Shown piece after piece: positions 7,853-15,734 of a stretch of DNA of 17,597 nt. Numbering within the stretch: the stretch's first letter is position 1; the number at the start of each line of letters is the position of its first letter. The notes beneath the pieces are model-generated. The model was not told where the DNA came from, searched no databases, and saw only the letters and a list, made by a program, of their open reading frames with translations. A program made the translations under genes and the position numbers. The stretch lies in assembly GCA_900554465.1 (NCBI GenBank), contig USHF01000011.1, forward strand, positions 1-17,597, read 5' to 3'. Source of the DNA: an uncultured Collinsella sp. (GTDB lineage: Bacteria > Actinomycetota > Coriobacteriia > Coriobacteriales > Coriobacteriaceae).

Positions 7853-9001
7853 TCATTCCCCCTTCCCGATAACGACGTCATTTCCAACGACGGCCGTATC
7901 CTTGGTGGTATCGACAGAGCCGAGCTTCACGCCCTCTTCGACCGTGGAGTTCTCGCCCAAAATAGCGCGGCAGATGTGCGCGCCGCTCTTAACGTGCGCA
8001 CCCGGCAGCAGCACGGAGTCCTCGACCACGGCGCGCTCCTCGATGATGACATCGGTCGAAAGGATCGAGTGGCGAGCGGTGCCGTAGATCTTGCAGCCAT
8101 TGGAGACCAGGCAGTCGTCTAGGCGGCCGTCCGGGCCAATGTAGTGCGGCGGACGCGTGGTGATGTTGGACATGATGGGGAAGTTCTTGTCGAACAAATC
8201 GAACTCGGGGTTGTTACCCAGCAGGTCCATCGAGGTCTCATGGAAGCTGGCGATGGTGCCGACGTCCTTCCAAAAGCCGTGGAACTCGTAGCTGTACAGG
8301 CGCTTGTTCTCACCGAGCAGCTTGGGGATGATGTCCTTGCCAAAGTCGTGGCTCGAGCGCTGGTCCAGAGCGTCCTCCTCGAGCGCCTCGATCAGCACGT
8401 CGGCCGAGAAGATGTAGATGCCCATGGACGCGAGGTTCGAATCGGGCTTCTCGGGCTTCTCGGTGAACTTGGTGATGCGGCCGTCTTCGGGGTCGGTGGT
8501 CAGGATGCCAAAGCGGCTGGCCTCCTCCCACGGCACGGGCATAACGCTCACCGTGAGGTCGGCGTTGTTCTCAATGTGCGTCTTGAGCATCTTGCGGTAG
8601 TCCATGCGATACAGGTGATCGCCCGAAAGAATCAGGACGTACTTGGGGTCGTTGGCCTTGATGTAGTCGAGGTTCTGCGTAATGGCGTCGGCCGTGCCCG
8701 CATACCAGGCGCCGCCGGTCTGCGTCTCGTACGGCGGCAGGATCGACACGCCGCCGTCGCGGCTGTCCAGATCCCACGCCTCGCCGGAACCCACGTAGGC
8801 ATGCAGCAGGTAGGGACGGTACTGCGTCAGAACGCCCACCGTGTCGATGCCCGAGTTGGAGCAGTTGGACAGCGAAAAGTCGATAATGCGGAACTTGCCA
8901 CCAAAGCTAACCGCCGGCTTGGCGATCTTTTGGGTGAGTGCCCCCAATCGGCTGCCCTGTCCTCCTGCGAGGAGCATCGCGATGCATTCTTTCTTACTCA
9001 T
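7853..9001 (-). CDS. glgC: Glucose-1-phosphate adenylyltransferase, catalytic subunit
   Basis: It makes ADP-glucose from ATP and glucose-1-phosphate, the committed step of bacterial glycogen synthesis. The 382 residues are of normal length. Visible features are the nucleotide-binding loop LAGGQGSRLG (11-20), KPAVSFGGKFRIIDFSLSN (28-46), AGTADAI, SGDHLYRMDY (126-135) with the metal-binding Asp128, FTEKP (179-183) with the glucose-1-phosphate Lys182, and a C-terminal left-handed beta-helix from ~290 with hexapeptide-like repeats. All catalytic positions expected for GlgC are present, in contrast to GlgD. ATG at 8999-9001 follows AGAAGGAGAAATCG, a strong ribosome site. It is upstream of and coupled to glgD, and 104 bases after glgP. 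Confidence 0.97.
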   Translation of the reverse strand: MSKKECIAMLLAGGQGSRLGALTQKIAKPAVSFGGKFRIIDFSLSNCSNSGIDTVGVLTQYRPYLLHAYVGSGEAWDLDSRDGGVSILPPYETQTGGAWYAGTADAITQNLDYIKANDPKYVLILSGDHLYRMDYRKMLKTHIENNADLTVSVMPVPWEEASRFGILTTDPEDGRITKFTEKPEKPDSNLASMGIYIFSADVLIEALEEDALDQRSSHDFGKDIIPKLLGENKRLYSYEFHGFWKDVGTIASFHETSMDLLGNNPEFDLFDKNFPIMSNITTRPPHYIGPDGRLDDCLVSNGCKIYGTARHSILSTDVIIEERAVVEDSVLLPGAHVKSGAHICRAILGENSTVEEGVKLGSVDTTKDTAVVGNDVVIGKGE

Positions 9002-9040
9002 CGATTTCTCCTTCTGTCATCGATGTTCCTAACCCATTAG

Positions 9041-9071
9041 CGACGGGCGCGGCGCACTGTCACGCCCGTCG
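9041..9071 (-). promoter_or_regulatory. Intercistronic hairpin between glgP and glgC
   Basis: CGACGGGCG (9041-9049) pairs exactly with CGCCCGTCG (9063-9071) around a 13-base loop. No T-run follows on the minus strand. It lies 40 bases before the glgC start and probably acts on mRNA stability or partial termination. Confidence 0.5.
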
Positions 9072-9105
9072 AGTAATGCCGTGCGGCAAAGGGAGCTCGC
9101 GCGCT

Positions 9106-11532
9106 TTATGCGTGCCAGATCTCGTCGCGATACTCGCGAATGGTGCGGTCGGACGAGAACCAGCCACTCGAGGCGGTGTTGAGCAGGGCCTTGCGGTTCC
9201 AGGTCTCCTGGTCGCCGTAGCTGCCCGTGAGGTTCTCCCATGCATCCACGTAGCTACGGAAGTCAGCCATGACCAGGTCGGGGTCGTTGTTGTTCATGAG
9301 CTCGTTGTAGATGCTCTCGAAGTTGCCCGAAAGACCCGCAAACGTGTTGTCCTTGAGCTCGTCCATCACGCGGCCCAGACGCTCACGGTCGCCGTTGAGG
9401 GTATCCCATGCAAAGTAGCTGTTGGATGCCCAGAGCTGCTCGACCTCGGGAGCGGTCAGGCCAAAGATGGCCTCGTTCTCGCGGCCGGCCAGGTCGGCGA
9501 TCTCGATGTTGGCGCCGTCGAGGGTACCCAGCGTAATGGCGCCGTTCATCATGAGCTTCATGTTGGACGTGCCCGAGGCCTCCTTGCCGGCCGTGGAGAT
9601 CTGCTCCGAGATCTCGGCGGCGGGGTAGATGAGCTGGGCGTTGCTCACGCGGAAGTTGGGGATAAAGCAGACCTTCATGACCTCGTTGACGCGGGCGTCG
9701 TTGTTGATGACGTCGGCAACGGAGTTAATGAGGCGGATGGTCTCCTTGGCAAAGGTGTAGCTCGAGGCGGCCTTGCCGCTAAAGATGAAGGTCGTCGGCG
9801 TCACGTGGAAGTTGGGATCGGCGATGCGGCGGTTGTAGATGTCCATCACCTTCATGATGTTCATGAGCTGGCGCTTGTAGGCGTGGAATCGCTTCACCTG
9901 AACATCGAAGACGGTATTGGGGTCAATGACCAGACCGGTCTCGGCCTTAACATAGGCGGCCAGGCGCTCCTTGTTGGCGCGCTTGGAGGCACCCACGGCC
10001 TTGAGGAACTCGGTGTCGTCCTTAAACTCCTTGAGCTTCTCCAGCTCAAAGGCGTCCTTCAGCCAGCCGTCGCCAATGGCCTCGGTCACGAGCTTGGCGT
10101 AGGTGGGGTTGGCCTCGGCAAAGAAGCGACGGTGCGAAATGCCGTTGGTCTTGTTGTTGAACTTCTCGGGCGTCAGGGCATAGAAGTCCTTGAGCACGAT
10201 GTTCTTGATGATGTCGGAGTGGATCTTTGCCACGCCGTTGACGCTGTGGCTGCAAATCACGGACAGGTTGGCCATGCGAATCTCGCCGTCCCACAGAATG
10301 GCGGTCTGGCGCAGACGCTCCTGCCAGCCCTCCTGCGTGGTGTCGAACGACTCGTGCCAACGACGGCTAATTTCGTCGATGATCTGGTACACGCGGGGGA
10401 GGAGCTTGGAGAACGTGCCGATGGGCCACTTCTCCAGGGCCTCGGGCAGGATGGTGTGGTTGGTGTAGCTCACGACCTGCGTCACGATGTTCCAGGCGTC
10501 ATCCCACTCGAGCTTCTTCTCGTCAATGAGGATGCGCATGAGCTCAGGGCCGCACATGGCGGGGTGCGTATCGTTGGTGTGGATGGCCACAAACTGCGGC
10601 AGCAGCTCCCAGTTCTCGCCGTGCTCCTTCTCAAAGGTGTCGAGCAGGCTGTAGATGCCGGCTGAGACAAACAGGTACTCCTGCTTCAGGCGCAGCAGAC
10701 GGCCGTGCTCGCCGGCGTCGTTGGGGTAGAGGATGGCGCTGATGGCCTCGGCCTCGGCGCGCTCGGCATCGGCCAGGGCGTAGTCGCCGCGGTTGAAGGC
10801 CTCCAGGTCAAAGTGCTCCTCGACCGGCTCGGCAGCCCAGACGCGCAGCTTGTTGACAGTCTCGCCGGCATAGCCCACCACGGGGATGTCATAAGGGACG
10901 GCCAGGATGTCCTGCGTGTCCACTGTGCGGTAGAACGTACGGCCGTCCTCCTCAAAGCCCTCGACGCGACCACCAAACTTAATGGTCACGGCCTTGTCCT
11001 GACGACGGACCTCCCAGGGATAGCCGTGAGTGAGCCACTCGTCGGTGGTCTCGACCTGGCTGCCGTTGACGATCTCCTGCTTAAACAGGCCGTAGCGGTA
11101 GCGCATGCCGTTGCCGTAGCCGGCAATGCCCTCGGCTGCCATGGAATCCAGGAAACACGCGGCCAGACGGCCCAGGCCACCGTTGCCCAGAGCCGGATCG
11201 GGCTCCTGGTTCTCGATGACGGAAAGGTCGAAACCCATGTCGTCGAGCGCCTCGGCGACCATGTCGCGCACGCCAAAGTTGAGCAGGTAGTTGTCGAGCA
11301 GGCGGCCGATCAAAAACTCGATCGAGAAGTAGTACACGCGTTTCTTGCCCTCGGACACCGCGCGGGCGTCGCTCTTGGTGGCAACGGTGCGCGCCTTCTC
11401 GGCCACGAGCTTGGCCAGGGCGTTAAAGCGGTCGAGGTCGCTGGCGGCCTCGACGCTCTTGCCGCTGATGCTCATGACGGCATCGCGATAGAGCTCGGTA
11501 AACTCCTGCTTGTTGTCGAAGATCTTATTCAT
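9106..11532 (-). CDS. glgP: Glycogen/maltodextrin phosphorylase
   Basis: A GT35 phosphorylase of 808 residues, the standard length. It releases glucose-1-phosphate from the non-reducing ends of glycogen or maltodextrins with pyridoxal phosphate as cofactor. Motifs include the N-terminal YYFSIEFLIGRLL (67-79), the glycine loop NGGLGRLAACFLDS (~117-130), THPAM (~322), VKRFHAYKRQ (~546) and the PLP site EASGTSNMK with Lys659, followed by NGAITLGTLDGANIEI. Nothing suggests loss of activity. ATG at 11530-11532 follows GGAAAGGAACGT. The gap to glgB is 94 bases and holds a small GC palindrome (11590-11599). Unlike GlgA and GlgB, it carries no lysine-rich tail. Confidence 0.97.
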   Translation of the reverse strand: MNKIFDNKQEFTELYRDAVMSISGKSVEAASDLDRFNALAKLVAEKARTVATKSDARAVSEGKKRVYYFSIEFLIGRLLDNYLLNFGVRDMVAEALDDMGFDLSVIENQEPDPALGNGGLGRLAACFLDSMAAEGIAGYGNGMRYRYGLFKQEIVNGSQVETTDEWLTHGYPWEVRRQDKAVTIKFGGRVEGFEEDGRTFYRTVDTQDILAVPYDIPVVGYAGETVNKLRVWAAEPVEEHFDLEAFNRGDYALADAERAEAEAISAILYPNDAGEHGRLLRLKQEYLFVSAGIYSLLDTFEKEHGENWELLPQFVAIHTNDTHPAMCGPELMRILIDEKKLEWDDAWNIVTQVVSYTNHTILPEALEKWPIGTFSKLLPRVYQIIDEISRRWHESFDTTQEGWQERLRQTAILWDGEIRMANLSVICSHSVNGVAKIHSDIIKNIVLKDFYALTPEKFNNKTNGISHRRFFAEANPTYAKLVTEAIGDGWLKDAFELEKLKEFKDDTEFLKAVGASKRANKERLAAYVKAETGLVIDPNTVFDVQVKRFHAYKRQLMNIMKVMDIYNRRIADPNFHVTPTTFIFSGKAASSYTFAKETIRLINSVADVINNDARVNEVMKVCFIPNFRVSNAQLIYPAAEISEQISTAGKEASGTSNMKLMMNGAITLGTLDGANIEIADLAGRENEAIFGLTAPEVEQLWASNSYFAWDTLNGDRERLGRVMDELKDNTFAGLSGNFESIYNELMNNNDPDLVMADFRSYVDAWENLTGSYGDQETWNRKALLNTASSGWFSSDRTIREYRDEIWHA

Positions 11533-11626
11533 ACGTTCCTTTCCCCCGGGGATGTTTCTCCCGGAACGGTTATGACATGTATCCTACGCCCCCGCGGGGC
11601 GGGTAATTACAGTGGTAACGCCTTTG

Positions 11627-13891
11627 TTACGCTTTCTTGGCAGACGGCTTAACAGAAGCAGACTTGGCCTTGGTAGCGGCCTTTTTGGCAGCTGGCTTCT
11701 TGGCCGCGGTAGCTTTAGCAGCGGGCTTTGCGTCAGCCTTAGCCTTGGCCTTGGTCGTCGTAGCCTTCGCCTTAGCCGGAGCCTTCTTGGCGGCCGCGAG
11801 CTTGGGCTTCACCGAGGACGTGCGCTTCTTGGGCGCAGCCTTGGGGGCTTCGACCACCGGCGGCTTATAGCTGCTGGGACCGCGGCGCTTAAGCACCACG
11901 CCAGCCAGGCCGGGAACCTTAATCTCAATAGAGTCCATCTGCCCGTTCCAGGGATAGGGCTCGCTCGAGCAGGTGTAAGGCTCCTCGCCGGCATATCCGC
12001 TGCCGCCAAACTCGGGACGGTCAGAGTCAAAGATGACCTCCCAGTCTCCCTCGCGCGGCACGCCCACACGGAAGCTCTCGTAGCTCGCCGGATCAAAGTT
12101 GATCAGGATCACCAGGTCGTCGTCGATGTCCTCGCCCTGACGCACAAAGCTCACGATGGACTGCTTGGAGTTGTCCGCATCGATCCAGGTAAAGCCGTCG
12201 TCGGTGTAGCCGCGCTCGTACAGGGCGGGCTCGGCGGTGTATAGGTGATTGAGCGCCTTAATGAACGCCTGATGATGACGGTGGGTCTCGTACTCCTCGG
12301 TCAGGAACCACTGGATGGACTCGTAGTAGCGCCACTCAATAAACTGACCGATCTCGTTGCCCATAAAGTTGAGCTTGGCACCGGGGTGCGTCATCTGGTA
12401 GAAGGCCAGCGTGCGCAGGCCGGCAAACTGGCGCCACCAGTCGCCCGGCATACGGCCGATCAGCGAGCACTTGCCGTGCACGACTTCGTCGTGGCTCAGC
12501 GGGCAAATGAAGTTCTCGGTAAAGGCGTACATGATGGAGAACGTGAGCAGCCCGTGGTTGCCGGGGCGCCACGGAAAATCGGTCTGCATGTAGTGCAGGG
12601 TGTCATTCATCCAGCCCATGTCCCACTTATAGTGGAAGCCCAGGCCGCCGTCCTGCGGCGGATAGGTCACGAGCGGCCACGCGGTGGACTCCTCGGCCAT
12701 CATCATCACGTCGGGGTAGTGTGCTTCAACGGCGCAGTTGACCTGGCGGATAAACGCGCTGGCGTCCAGGTCCTCCTCGGTACCGTACTTGTTGAACTTC
12801 TTTTGGCCGGGATCGTCAATGCCAAAGTTGAGGTACAGCATGCTGGACACGCCATCCATGCGAATGCCGTCCACGTGGAAGTTCTCGAGCCAATACAGCA
12901 CGTTGGAGACCAGGAAGGAGCGGACCTCGCCACGGGCGAAATCGAACTTATGCGTGCCCCAGTTGGGGTGAATCTCGTGCTCAAACAGCATGTGGCCGTT
13001 AAAGGTGGCGAGGCCGTGGGAGTCGGCGCAAAAACCACCGGGCACCCAGTCCATGATCACGCCAATGCCCGCCTCGTGGCACGCATCGATAAAGTGCATG
13101 AGCTGCTGCGGGTTGCCGTAGCGCGACGTGGCGGCGTAGTAACCGGTCGTCTGGTAGCCCCAGGAGCCATCGAAGGGATGCTCCATAAGCGGCATGACCT
13201 CGATATGCGTGTAGCCCATGTCGCGCACGTAGTCCACGAGCTCCACCGACAGGTCGTCGTAGGTATAGAACTCGCCGCGCTGCGCGGGGAAGGGATCCAT
13301 GGGGCCGGGGTAGTTGCCGTACTCGTCCGGCTCGCCCTGCGGCGCGTCGCCGTGACGCTTCCACGAGCCAATATGCACCTCGTAGATGTTAAGCGGCTGC
13401 GACATGTGGTTATGGCTGGCGCGGCGCTTGAGCCATGCGGCATCGTTCCACTGGTAGTCGTCGATGGTCCACAGCACGCTCGCTGTTCCCGGAGGGCACT
13501 CGGCCTTAAAGGCATACGGATCGGCCTTGTAGAGCTTTTCGCCCTCGTTGGTCTCGATAAGGTACTTATAGAGCTGGCCCTGCTCAGCACCAGGAATAAA
13601 GCCTTCCCAAATGGCGCTCGTATGCACGGGCACCAGCGGGTTGGCTTCCTCATTCCAGTCGTTAAATTCGCCAATGACGTGGACACTCTTTACATCGGGC
13701 GCCCAAACGCAAAAGCGCCAGCCGCGCGTACGGTTCTGTGTGTCGGGGTGCGCGCCCATCTTTTCCCAGCTGCGCTCCCACGTACCAATGCCAAACAGAT
13801 AGACATCGTCCTTGGTGAGCTCCGGTGCGTGCGGAGCCGGCTTGCGGGCGGCGGGCTTTTTAGTTGCTGGCTTTAGCTTTGTATCGCTCAC
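11627..13891 (-). CDS. glgB: 1,4-alpha-glucan branching enzyme with Lys/Ala-rich tails
   Basis: It forms alpha-1,6 branches in glycogen. Numbering is from the GTG at 13889-13891 (754 residues). A short basic N-terminus (SDTKLKPATKKPAARK) precedes a CBM48 beta-sandwich (~55-145). The GH13 barrel follows: nucleophile D346 in DGIRMDGVSS, acid E400 in MAEEST, and D468 in LSHDEVVHGK. Region I reads DWVPGGFCAD where the family usually has a His (DWVPxHF), so that residue is Gly here. The last ~84 residues are an H1-like Lys/Ala/Pro tail (KKPAAKKAATKAKS, ending KPSAKKA). The GTG start is preferred because GATGGGA precedes it and the upstream in-frame residues look non-coding; ATGs at 13903-13906 and 14026 are alternatives. 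First gene of the minus-strand cluster. Confidence 0.95.
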   Translation of the reverse strand: MSDTKLKPATKKPAARKPAPHAPELTKDDVYLFGIGTWERSWEKMGAHPDTQNRTRGWRFCVWAPDVKSVHVIGEFNDWNEEANPLVPVHTSAIWEGFIPGAEQGQLYKYLIETNEGEKLYKADPYAFKAECPPGTASVLWTIDDYQWNDAAWLKRRASHNHMSQPLNIYEVHIGSWKRHGDAPQGEPDEYGNYPGPMDPFPAQRGEFYTYDDLSVELVDYVRDMGYTHIEVMPLMEHPFDGSWGYQTTGYYAATSRYGNPQQLMHFIDACHEAGIGVIMDWVPGGFCADSHGLATFNGHMLFEHEIHPNWGTHKFDFARGEVRSFLVSNVLYWLENFHVDGIRMDGVSSMLYLNFGIDDPGQKKFNKYGTEEDLDASAFIRQVNCAVEAHYPDVMMMAEESTAWPLVTYPPQDGGLGFHYKWDMGWMNDTLHYMQTDFPWRPGNHGLLTFSIMYAFTENFICPLSHDEVVHGKCSLIGRMPGDWWRQFAGLRTLAFYQMTHPGAKLNFMGNEIGQFIEWRYYESIQWFLTEEYETHRHHQAFIKALNHLYTAEPALYERGYTDDGFTWIDADNSKQSIVSFVRQGEDIDDDLVILINFDPASYESFRVGVPREGDWEVIFDSDRPEFGGSGYAGEEPYTCSSEPYPWNGQMDSIEIKVPGLAGVVLKRRGPSSYKPPVVEAPKAAPKKRTSSVKPKLAAAKKAPAKAKATTTKAKAKADAKPAAKATAAKKPAAKKAATKAKSASVKPSAKKA

Positions 13892-13991
13892 GTTTGATCC
13901 CATCATGACGCGGCAGCGTGTTGCCTTGGTGACTAGATGCGAAAGATCCAAGGCTGCACGAATCGAAGGGACGGCGATAGTTCTATGATTC

Positions 13992-14017
13992 GTTCCACCT
14001 CGCGTGCTCGGTGGAAC
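13992..14017. promoter_or_regulatory. Inverted repeat upstream of glgB
   Basis: GTTCCACC (13992-13999) and GGTGGAAC (14010-14017) are exact complements with a 10-base spacer. The repeat lies ~100 bases before the favoured glgB start. It could be a leader hairpin, an operator, or a terminator arm for an unseen transcript. Confidence 0.4.
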
Positions 14018-14126
14018 TTTCAGCATAAATTAAGATAACACCTGTTCGTTACTTTTATGGAGAAAAGTGGATTTGCGGCGGTGTTTAATCGGCGAGCGCC
14101 ATGTTTAGACCACTGGCAGAATTGCG

Positions 14127-14215
14127 ATGGTAAAACTCTTGACAGTTTTACCAATAAGGGTTTTTTGATTGTTGGTTTGACGTTTGGTAAAACGTTTTTA
14201 GCAGGTTGTTTACCA
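14127..14215. promoter_or_regulatory. Cluster of four GGTAAA(A)C half-sites in the glgB/HAD divergent region
   Basis: GGTAAAAC (14129-14136) and GTTTTACC (14145-14152) form a perfect inverted repeat enclosing TTGACA (14139-14144). GGTAAAAC recurs at 14186-14193, running into GTTTTTA, and GTTTACC at 14208-14214 faces it. The same word occurs twice before the GH13-GH77 gene. The arrangement suggests a dimeric regulator controlling glgB, the HAD gene or both. Confidence 0.55.
14165..14193 (+). promoter_or_regulatory. Candidate promoter of the HAD phosphatase gene
   Basis: TTGATT (14165-14170) and TAAAAC (14188-14193) are 17 bases apart, each matching 4 of 6 consensus positions. The -10 overlaps the GGTAAAAC element, so a bound regulator would block it. 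Confidence 0.35.
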
Positions 14216-14237
14216 TTTGACATCGAAAGGTACATTT

Positions 14238-14927
14238 ATGTTCCAGACCGCCGCTCCCAATGTCGCTTTTATTTTCGATTGCGACGGCACGCTGGTTAAT
14301 AGCACCCCCGTTTGGGCCTATGCCCAGCCCGAGTTATTGCACCGCCACGGAGTCGACGTGACGGTCGACGATTTTGCCCAGTTTGAGCATTTGTCGCTCG
14401 AGGACGAGTGCCAGGCCTACCACGACACCTGGGACATTGGCGCGAATGGCGAAGAGCTGTATCGCGAGCTGAGCGACATCCTGATCGATGGCTACTCCAA
14501 GGTGCCGCCGCGCGAGGGGCTCCTGGTATTTTTGGAGCAGGCGAAGGCGGCGGCCATTGCCATGTGCGTTGCCACGTCCACGCCGGCCGAGTTGGTTAAG
14601 TCTGCGCTTGCGGGCGCCGGGCTCGATGCCTACATGGAGCTTGTGACCACCACGGGCGAGGCGGGGCGCTCCAAGCAGTTCCCCGATGTGTATGAGCTGG
14701 CGCTGCGCCGCCTAGAGGAGCGTCACGGGCATAAGTTTGAGCGTGCATGGGTGTTTGAGGACGCCGTCTTTGGCCTAAAGAGCTCTGGCACCGCTGGCTT
14801 TAAGCGCGTGGGCATCTATGACCCGCTCGGCCGTATGGAGCGCGAGGACGTGCGCGATAACTGCGATATCTTTGTCGACAGCTACGAGGAGCTGGATTTG
14901 GATTGCGTTCTTGCGTATGAAGGTTAG
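14238..14927 (+). CDS. HAD-superfamily (subfamily IA) phosphatase or phosphosugar mutase-like protein
   Basis: A 229-residue HAD-IA hydrolase. Motif I is FIFDCDGTLVNS with nucleophile Asp14 and acid/base Asp16. A helical cap (~20-90) follows. Motif II is ATSTP (112-116), the conserved Lys is near 146, and motif IV is VFEDAVFGLKSS with Glu174-Asp175. This architecture is shared by beta-phosphoglucomutase, phosphoglycolate phosphatase and sugar-phosphate phosphatases, so the substrate cannot be named. The neighbourhood makes a phosphosugar plausible. ATG at 14238 is preferred over one at 14217 because GAAAGG lies just before it and the protein then starts close to the HAD core. It is divergent from glgB, shares its regulatory region, and is followed after 9 bases by the thiamine pyrophosphokinase-like gene. 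Confidence 0.88.
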   Translation: MFQTAAPNVAFIFDCDGTLVNSTPVWAYAQPELLHRHGVDVTVDDFAQFEHLSLEDECQAYHDTWDIGANGEELYRELSDILIDGYSKVPPREGLLVFLEQAKAAAIAMCVATSTPAELVKSALAGAGLDAYMELVTTTGEAGRSKQFPDVYELALRRLEERHGHKFERAWVFEDAVFGLKSSGTAGFKRVGIYDPLGRMEREDVRDNCDIFVDSYEELDLDCVLAYEG

Positions 14928-14936
14928 GCGAGGGCC

Positions 14937-15578
14937 GTGGCTTGCAAAGTACTAGTAGTCTGCGGCTCGCCGGTAGTTGCGAGTACTGAGTTGTTGCGCC
15001 GCTTAGCGGGGGAGTGCGATCACGTTGTCGCCGTGGACCGCGGACTCGATGCGCTGTTGGGCGCCGGCTTGGGCTGCGACGTCTATGTCGGTGACGCCGA
15101 CACGGTGAGCGACGCCGGTCGCGCGTTGGTCGATGCCGCCACCGACTTTGAAGTTGAGCGCCACGACCCCTACAAGGACTATACCGACCTGGCACTGGCG
15201 CTCGATTCCGTCCGACGCCGCTGGCCGGGTGCCGAAGTAGTTGCGACCTGCGCCACCGGCGGCCGTCCGGACATGGCCCTATCCGTGCTGGGCTTGCTTG
15301 CAGGCTACGATGACGCCCCAGTCTGGATTGCTGAGGACAAAGTATTCGCCCGCATCCTTCACGCAGGTGAGTCGTGGACCATCGAGGGCGCCGAGGGCAA
15401 GACATTCTCCATCATCGCCGTTGCTCCCAAAACTGAGGTAAGCGAACACGGTCTAGAGTGGGAGTTAGACCACAGCCCCTTGGGCCTGTTGGCCGATACG
15501 GGTATCAGCAACGTCGTCAGGTCAACAGCCACGATCCAAGTCCATACCGGCACCGCCATCGCTTACCTATATCAATAG
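14937..15578 (+). CDS. thiN: Thiamine diphosphokinase (thiamine pyrophosphokinase)
   Basis: A 213-residue protein with the TPK motif order: VAVDRGLDALL (31-41, Asp34), GDADTVSD (52-59, the family's usual GDFDS), DPYKDYTDLALAL (77-89, the usual KDxTDxxxAL) and GGRPDMALSVL (108-118, the usual GGRxDHxLxN). A beta-rich C-terminal thiamine-binding domain with GLEWELD and TGISN (188-192) completes it. TPK transfers pyrophosphate from ATP to thiamine to give the coenzyme directly. Asp/Phe and His positions in two motifs are changed, so divergence in substrate or rate is possible. The GTG start at 14937 has GAGGG only about 2 bases upstream, an unusually close ribosome site. It lies 9 bases after the HAD gene, so the two form an operon. 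Confidence 0.85.
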   Translation: MACKVLVVCGSPVVASTELLRRLAGECDHVVAVDRGLDALLGAGLGCDVYVGDADTVSDAGRALVDAATDFEVERHDPYKDYTDLALALDSVRRRWPGAEVVATCATGGRPDMALSVLGLLAGYDDAPVWIAEDKVFARILHAGESWTIEGAEGKTFSIIAVAPKTEVSEHGLEWELDHSPLGLLADTGISNVVRSTATIQVHTGTAIAYLYQ

Positions 15579-15606
15579 GCACTTAAAGCCTGACCCAAAA
15601 AAGTCC

Positions 15607-15635
15607 TTGCACGTCGCGCCAACTTCCCCTATAGT
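15607..15635 (+). promoter_or_regulatory. Promoter of tRNA-Ala
   Basis: TTGCAC (15607-15612) and TATAGT (15630-15635) are separated by exactly 17 bases. The -10 ends 13 bases before the mature tRNA start, a typical stable-RNA arrangement. Confidence 0.8.
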
Positions 15636-15648
15636 ATCTCCTCGTCAC

Positions 15649-15724
15649 GGGGGCGTAGCTCAGCTGGGAGAGCGCTTGACTGGCAGTCAAGAGGTCAGGG
15701 GTTCGATCCCCCTCGTCTCCACCA
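15649..15724 (+). tRNA. tRNA-Ala(GGC)
   Basis: A complete cloverleaf can be drawn. The acceptor GGGGGCG pairs with CGTCTCC (15714-15720), including the alanine identity pair G3-U70 (15651/15718). The D-stem is GCTC/GAGC and the anticodon stem CTTGA/TCAAG, with loop CTGGCAG and anticodon GGC at 15682-15684. The T-arm is AGGGG-TTCGATC-CCCCT, and the CCA end is encoded at 15722-15724. It reads the codon GCC. Confidence 0.97.
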
Positions 15725-15734
15725 TCGTGAATGC

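Noticed and set aside
8938..10665. 575-codon + strand open frame across the glgC start and glgP
   Set aside because: It runs across an intergenic gap and antisense to two conserved genes. Its composition is His/Val/Gly-rich without motifs.
12245..13876. 543-codon + strand open frame opposite glgB
   Set aside because: It is antisense of a clearly conserved GH13 enzyme in GC-rich DNA, where long shadow frames are common; no family features are visible.
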